From contig CAZCDS010000001.1 in NCBI GenBank assembly GCA_964497585.1, positions 124,001-188,000 of the forward strand: a DNA stretch of 64,000 nt. The letters are read 5' to 3'. Below the pieces are notes generated by a model. That model did no database searches, had not been told where the DNA came from, and saw only the letters and a program-made list of their open reading frames with translations. The position numbers and the translations under genes were made by a program. Positions within the stretch are counted from its first letter, which is position 1. Every line of letters begins with the position of its first letter. The stretch is from CAZCDS01 sp964497585 (GTDB lineage: Bacteria; Desulfobacterota; Desulfomonilia; Desulfomonilales; Desulfomonilaceae). Positions 59,377-64,000 of this stretch are shown piece by piece.

Positions 59377-60054
59377 TCACTCGTGAGTGTTTGTAGCCCA
59401 GAGTGCCACGTCAGGCTGGTAGATGACTACGTTGCCATCCTCCTGCAGTACCAGGAACGAACCGGGATACCGAAAGGTTCCCGAATTCCAGGCTGCCTGA
59501 CCGTCATACTTGTAGAGCACGAGGTTTCCGTCCAACTGCATAATGCATTTCTCGATGGCAATACCATGAGTACCGCTATGCCAGAGCGCTTCCCCTCGCT
59601 TATAAAGAACAAGGTTTCCGTCATCCTGAAGCACGAAGAGATATGGCCCCCGCTCGAGCGCGCCCCCTCTCGGCAACTCCTGACCTGGGTTCAGCACGTG
59701 ATCTCCTGGAGGCTCGCTCGTAAGTTCGCCCGGTGTGTTCGTGGCCCATCTGGGAAACAGGGCTCTGTAAATGACGACATTGCCGTCGCCTTGAAGAACA
59801 AGATACGAGGTAGGATTGCCGTGTGTACCGGACGACCATGCAGGTCGTTGATCATATTTATAGAGAACCAAATTGCCATCACCTTGCATCACGCATTTCT
59901 CCACCGCGATGCCGTCCGTGCCGGAATTCCACCGGGCGGTCCCATTCCGGTAGAGGACGAGATTGCCGTCATCCTGGAGGACGAACCGGTAGGGTCCTTC
60001 AGTCAATTGTTCCCCTCTCAACAACTGTTGTCCTGGATCTAGTCTATTGGACAT
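59377..60054 (-). CDS. Bulb-type (monocot mannose-binding) lectin domain protein
   Basis: A 225-residue protein made of two B-lectin domains. The sugar-pocket motif QxDxNxVxY recurs six times (QDDGNLVLY, QGDGNLVLY, QGDGNVVIY, QDDGNLVLY, QLDGNLVLY, QEDGNVVIY), three per domain, each domain opening with LxPGQxLxRG. Such domains bind mannose. No signal peptide is visible, so it is either cytoplasmic, released by lysis, or exported without a cleaved signal; related bacterial proteins include bacteriocin-like lectins. The start has an aggag site. It lies between R2 and R3. Confidence 0.9.
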   Translation of the reverse strand: MSNRLDPGQQLLRGEQLTEGPYRFVLQDDGNLVLYRNGTARWNSGTDGIAVEKCVMQGDGNLVLYKYDQRPAWSSGTHGNPTSYLVLQGDGNVVIYRALFPRWATNTPGELTSEPPGDHVLNPGQELPRGGALERGPYLFVLQDDGNLVLYKRGEALWHSGTHGIAIEKCIMQLDGNLVLYKYDGQAAWNSGTFRYPGSFLVLQEDGNVVIYQPDVALWATNTHE

Positions 60055-60149
60055 GACTCCCCTCTCCTTTCGTCTTATTCACCCGGTATTCCGCCGGGTC
60101 TTCACGGTTTCCGTCCCGGCCGGGCGGCCAGCGAAACATCATGAAATGA

Positions 60150-60378
60150 GGAAATCCGGGGACACCACATCTATTCCCTTCAAGCGAGATTCTATCGAGC
60201 TCAGAATAGCGAAGTGGTCGGTTCCCGAATGAGCCCGAGGGCCTCAACCGCACCTCACCGGCGCAGAGTCCTCCCGTCTATTGCCGAGGACGGACCTCTT
60301 CGAAAGATCATCTCACCTGGACCATCGAGTACTCCCCCAGTTTTGGCCGCTGATGGCGGCAATTGAGGATGGTGCTCC
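60150..60378. repeat. Decayed transposon-like module R3
   Basis: The left end is gaaatccggggacaccacat ctattcccttcaagcg (60150-60186). A right-end relative, aattgaggatggtgctcc, lies at 60361-60378. More degenerate than R2. Confidence 0.5.
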
Positions 60379-60494
60379 AAGATCCGGCAGATCTTGGTGG
60401 ACTCCCTCTCCGCGTGATTGTCACGAGAAAAGCCCCAATCCGGTGTTATGTCCACGGATTCCCGTGGGTTGTACCCCCTATCTCGTGACCGGGC

Positions 60495-61301
60495 CTATGC
60501 CCTCGGATCTCCCGGGAGATAGGTACCGGTCACCTTCCTGTATGCGTCCGATGTATGGGCTCCCGGAATCCCGTCCACCTTGAGAAAGATTCCGGGCTGC
60601 GTATTGAGGAACCGCTGCAACCTCTTGACCTTCCGAATGGTCTCGGGATCTGAGGATCTCGTCGTGGAGTACCGCACGACCAGGGGGACTTCGTCTTCAG
60701 GCGGGGGAGGCTGGTCCGGGAACGTGATTCTTCCACGTTCCGCCAGCCTTCTCAGCAAAACTGCCGCGCCGCATTGCTTCGAAACCGCAATGTCGGACCA
60801 TCTTCCGTCTGCGACGTATTTTCCACTAGTGTAATGGTTCGAAAAGCTCCAAAGGTACGGTGAGAGAACCTCGGGATGGTAAATGCGGTATCCCCAACCA
60901 TTGTACCGTTCCAGTTGGTACAGAGTTCCGCTGAGGGTCCAATCCGTCTTCTCGCTTAAGCCTTTGTAAGCCAGTGCATCCCGCGCGCTCTCCTCCCAGG
61001 TAAACGGTGGTCGTCCCCTTTTGGGCCTGCCTTTGGGTACATGTTTCGTGCGAGCAGTGAGAGGGTCTCCGTTGTGCAGATGCGCTTCAAAGTTCCCACC
61101 AGATTCCATAATGTGGACCACGGCGACAAAGTACCAGGGAACGCCCGATTGCTTGCTGACAAGCCGGTACCGGTCTTCGTTCGCAAGGATCTTATCTATG
61201 ATTCTTTCGACGCTCTTCTCGTAGGCTTCTCGAAGAGTACAGTTCTCAAACAGATCCTCATATTCCCTGCGCAAAGCTTGCGTGAGTCTGATGGAAGGCA
61301 T
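60495..61301 (-). CDS. Lysozyme-like peptidoglycan hydrolase with C-terminal binding domain
   Basis: A 268-residue protein starting MPSIRLTQALRREYEDLF, with an aggagg site. The catalytic-type domain has VPWYFVAVVHIMESGGNFEAHLHNGDPLTARTKHVPKGRP near residues 54-93, then PPFTWEESARDALAYKG and YNGWGYR. From memory this is a family of phage- and cyanobacteria-associated lysozyme-like proteins in which a Glu in HxxESxxxF is the likely acid. The C-terminal part (VKRLQRFLN...KVDGIPGAHTSDAY) is a peptidoglycan-binding-type domain. No signal peptide is seen, so release may need another route. It lies between R3 and R4. Confidence 0.85.
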   Translation of the reverse strand: MPSIRLTQALRREYEDLFENCTLREAYEKSVERIIDKILANEDRYRLVSKQSGVPWYFVAVVHIMESGGNFEAHLHNGDPLTARTKHVPKGRPKRGRPPFTWEESARDALAYKGLSEKTDWTLSGTLYQLERYNGWGYRIYHPEVLSPYLWSFSNHYTSGKYVADGRWSDIAVSKQCGAAVLLRRLAERGRITFPDQPPPPEDEVPLVVRYSTTRSSDPETIRKVKRLQRFLNTQPGIFLKVDGIPGAHTSDAYRKVTGTYLPGDPRA

Positions 61302-61338
61302 CGTCGTCCTCCTATGGTTGAAGCGATGTAAATTCCGC

Positions 61339-61756
61339 AAAATCTGCGGACACGATACCTATTCCCTTCACGTGGGAACCTGGCCGGGCGGCGCTGTCGA
61401 AGCCAGACGGTCTTCTTATTGAGCCTCTGCAGGGCCCCTGCTGGACCTCGCCAGCGTGGAGACCTCCCTCCTGCTGTCGACAACTGGACGACGAACCTCT
61501 TGGAGCTAGCATCTCACCTATCCCCTGATTGCTCATCCAATTTCAACCCCCAACGACAGCAATTGAGTATGCTCTACCCTGAATTCCTTCTTCTGAGCGA
61601 CTGCGCGGCTTTCCGGCGGATCTCACCCTCCTGCAAGCTTCCCTGGTGTTTCCCACGATTTCACTGGGGCCTGTTGCCAGCATAATGCTGACTGTCGCGA
61701 GGATCTGGAACGTGATTCCTGTGACAGAGGACCGAATTAAGTATTACCTCCCCAGG
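61339..61756. repeat. Decayed transposon-like module R4
   Basis: The left end is aatctgcggacacgatacct attcccttcacgtgggaacc (61341-61380). Right-end relatives are aattgagtatgctctacc (61560-61577) and ggaccgaattaagtattacc tccccagg (61729-61756). Two right ends suggest one copy inserted next to another. Confidence 0.6.
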
Positions 61757-62447
61757 TTCCCCACTCCTCTGAGCTACTGAAATCCATCGAGCGAGTCGTC
61801 TTTACCCCCGGCCCCCCTGTCCACGGTTCTTTCAGAGCCTGCGCTATAGCTACTGCCCCTCTACTATCATCCCAGTACCAGCCTCCTCAGTCAACCCCTG
61901 ATTTTCGGGTAATTTTAGTGTAGACAAAATACCTAACCGCCTCGGGAAGCCCTAATCGTCTCCTGATTTCCGCTCCCTCCGAGACTACCCATTCCTGTGG
62001 TCCTCGGAAACACTTTTTTTCATGGTCAGGCCGGTTCTCGCGCAATTCGGGACCTCCCGATCGCTTTGCGAGCGCGCTCGTGTCCGACGAACGTTCGGGT
62101 ACTGAAGGTCCGGCGGGCCCGACCTCCCGTAATCACGTCATGTTTCTCTCTCCAATGTGCCCCCGCCGGCGACAACGGCGTTGACTTGCCGGCTGCGGGT
62201 CCTATATCTACAGGGGAAGATGGAGAAGCTTCCACCACTAAGAGGTAGAATCAAGAAAATTCTACCACAGAGACACGGAGGCACGGAGAAGAGCAATAAG
62301 AAGAGAGGCGTCCACCACCACGACACCAAGAAAAGGAAGATTGAAGAAAATTCAACCATAGATGCACAGAGAGGCAAGAAGGCGAGCATACGTCGGGACA
62401 AGCCGAGGGCGCTTCCCGGAGAATTCTTTAGGCTTTTGGAGAAACTC
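61757..62447. other. Non-coding region before the M16 peptidase
   Basis: No supported gene. At 62253-62400 are two imperfect copies, about 95 bp apart, of aaaattctaccacagagaca and aaaattcaaccatagatgca, each followed by a purine-rich GAGGCA/AGAAG tract. This is a dispersed repeat type seen in many genomes. Confidence 0.4.
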
Positions 62448-64000
62448 GTGAGATCATTGGTACCGTCGAATTTCCTGTGGAGACATCTATCCGCCTTATG
62501 GATCACGGTGATCATAGCTGCCCCGGCCTGGGGCATGGAGGGGCATGTGCAACCGTTTACGCTGTCGAACGGCATAAAGGTCTTTATCCAGGAGGATCAT
62601 GCTCGCAAGGTAACGGCCATTCAGCTCTGGGTGAAGGTAGGAAGTGCAGATGAAGAAGACTCCGAGCGGGGAATCAGCCATCTTATCGAACACATGGCCT
62701 TCAAGGGGACCGAACGGCGAGGAGTCGGGGAGATCGCGGCAGAAGTGGAATCCCTCGGCGGAGACATCAACGCGTACACGAGCTGGGATGAGACGGTCTT
62801 CCACGTGACGGTCCCCTCCCGGGCTACCCTCAAGGGGTTGGACATCCTCACCGATGCGGTCTTCAATCCGGTGCTCGATCCGGAGGAACTCAAGAAGGAA
62901 AAGGAGGTCGTGCTCGAAGAGATCCTGGAAGGCGAAGAACGCCCTGAACGCAAGGCGTCCAAGCTTCTCTTCGCGACCGCGTACACCCGCAGCCCGTACA
63001 AGTATCCGGTAATCGGATACAAAGAGATCGTGGAGAAATTTACCCGTGACGATGTGATCGCGTTCCGGAAGAAGTGGTACGTGCCGGAGAATCTGTTCTT
63101 CGTGATCGTGGGCGATGTGAATGCAAAGGATCTGCTCACCGACCTGGAACGCATGACCGGGGGAATCAAGCCCCGGGGGTTTTTCAGGCCTCCCAGGCCC
63201 TCCGAACCGGTTCAGGAGCGGATCCGCAGTGCACTCCTCCGTGACGAGAACGCGAAGGAAGCCCGGCTCCACATCGCGTTTCATATCCCATCGCTCGCCG
63301 GGGTCGAGGTGAACGCGTTGGACCTCGCGTCGGACATCCTCGGATCGAGGGAGAGTTCGCGGCTCGTGCGCGTGGTCAAGAAGGAAAAGGGTCTTGTCAA
63401 CACCATCTCATCGTATGCGTTGACTCCGCGCCATCCGGGGCTGTTTCTCGTTTCCGCAACCCTCGAGAGCAAGGACCTCGAAGCCGCGACCCGTGCCATC
63501 ATGGAGGAATTGACCCAACTGCGCGGGACAGCTCCCCCCGCGGAAGAGCTGGAACGGGCAAAGGTGAACATCGAATCCGAGCATCTCTACGCCCGGGAGA
63601 CGGTCTCGGGAATCGCCCGGAGTATCGGCGGCTTCGAAGCAGACCTGGGGGACGCGCTGTACGAGGCGAAGTATCTCCGGCTCAACAGGGCGGTGTCCGA
63701 ATCTCAGGTGTCGGCCTCCGCCCGGGCGTTTCTCGTGAGCCCGAACGTCACGCTCACCGTGCTGCTTCCCAAGAAGGACGTGCCCGACTTCAAGATTGAG
63801 CGCCTCGTTGAGATTATCTCGGATTCGGCCGGCAAACGAGCGGCGGCCGCGGGTGCTGCTGAAGCAAAGGGCAAGACCGTGACCCGTACTCTCCCCAACG
63901 GGATCCGGGTGGTCCTGGAGCCCGACGATTCGAACCCGGTGCTCTCATTCCGGGTGGCCTGTCTCGGCGGAAAGCGGTTCGAGACGAAGGAGATCGAAGG
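62448..64000 (+). CDS. M16-family zinc peptidase (pitrilysin/processing peptidase type), 3' end outside window
   Basis: The frame stays open to the last base. A GTG at 62448 with a ggag site is the likely start. It gives a signal peptide (FLWRHLSALWITVIIAAPAWG) and then MEGHVQPFTLSNGIKVFI. The inverted zinc motif HxxEH is in HLIEHMAFKGT near residue 80, with the distal Glu in EEILEGEERPE near 155. The second M16 domain begins near residue 480 (VTRTLPNGIRVVLEPDD). Family members degrade peptides and small proteins in the periplasm. At least 517 residues are visible. Confidence 0.92.
   Translation, partial: MRSLVPSNFLWRHLSALWITVIIAAPAWGMEGHVQPFTLSNGIKVFIQEDHARKVTAIQLWVKVGSADEEDSERGISHLIEHMAFKGTERRGVGEIAAEVESLGGDINAYTSWDETVFHVTVPSRATLKGLDILTDAVFNPVLDPEELKKEKEVVLEEILEGEERPERKASKLLFATAYTRSPYKYPVIGYKEIVEKFTRDDVIAFRKKWYVPENLFFVIVGDVNAKDLLTDLERMTGGIKPRGFFRPPRPSEPVQERIRSALLRDENAKEARLHIAFHIPSLAGVEVNALDLASDILGSRESSRLVRVVKKEKGLVNTISSYALTPRHPGLFLVSATLESKDLEAATRAIMEELTQLRGTAPPAEELERAKVNIESEHLYARETVSGIARSIGGFEADLGDALYEAKYLRLNRAVSESQVSASARAFLVSPNVTLTVLLPKKDVPDFKIERLVEIISDSAGKRAAAAGAAEAKGKTVTRTLPNGIRVVLEPDDSNPVLSFRVACLGGKRFETKEIE

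Noticed and set aside
57798..61756. Integron gene-cassette array
   Set aside because: Genes are separated by repeats on one strand, but the spacers lack attC-type GTTRRRY/RYYYAAC ends and there is no IntI-type integrase. They match IS/REP-type ends better.

Overview
The window looks like a GC-rich Deltaproteobacterium (Desulfobacterota), probably a sulfate-reducing or syntrophic anaerobe of the Desulfomonile/Syntrophobacter sort. This is inferred from the gene mix (indolepyruvate:ferredoxin oxidoreductase IorAB, a CoA-disulfide-reductase-like flavoprotein, a large multi-Hpt CheA cluster, a ClpX-like AAA+ ATPase beside an N-end-rule transferase). No rRNA or tRNA gene was seen to fix the taxonomy.

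Layout. (1) 1-11,058: one chemosensory operon on the + strand, cheB-like / cheW / mcp / cheY / HAMP membrane protein / cheA / parA / cheB-like. No cheR is visible. The two CheB-like proteins have each lost a different part of the catalytic triad, so this pathway probably lacks methylation-based adaptation. (2) 11.5-37.9 kb: ordinary chromosome with a ClC chloride protein, der, a bifunctional (p)ppGpp synthetase/hydrolase, a metallo-beta-lactamase-fold hydrolase, dnaK, an enolase-superfamily enzyme, an alpha/beta hydrolase, a DUF89 protein, iorAB, a Gln/Tyr-rich exported protein, a ClpX-like ATPase, bpt, an NADH-oxidase-like flavoprotein, and ruvA, ruvC and yebC. A probable free-standing structured RNA with its own promoter and terminator lies near 23.65-23.81 kb. 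(3) 37,856-53,848: a ~16 kb integrative element bounded by an 18-bp perfect direct repeat that is the start of yebC (codons Met-Ser-Gly-His-Asn-Lys). A tyrosine recombinase and an overlapping HTH/excisionase gene sit at its left end. Cargo includes small phage-like genes, a chemoreceptor with two CHASE3-type domains, a truncated response regulator, a membrane protein with a pilin-like helix, and a 1713-residue exported TPR-CHAT caspase-like protein. (4) 53.85-62.3 kb: an older accessory segment. Just outside the right repeat is a decayed C-terminus of a second, related integrase in the same position relative to the repeat, suggesting two successive insertions at one site. The following genes (metallophosphoesterase, membrane protein, small protein, EEP nuclease/phosphatase, bulb-type lectin, lysozyme-like peptidoglycan enzyme) are all on the minus strand. 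From about 57.7 kb they are separated by decayed related repeats resembling transposon ends. (5) 62.4 kb to the end: an exported M16 zinc peptidase running off the window.

The least expected observations are the complementary catalytic losses in the two CheB paralogues, helix-hairpin-helix and vestigial Hpt modules inside CheA, insertion at the 5' start of yebC with replacement of its upstream region, and the orphan structured RNA. All functional names come from reading motifs by eye; no database search was run.
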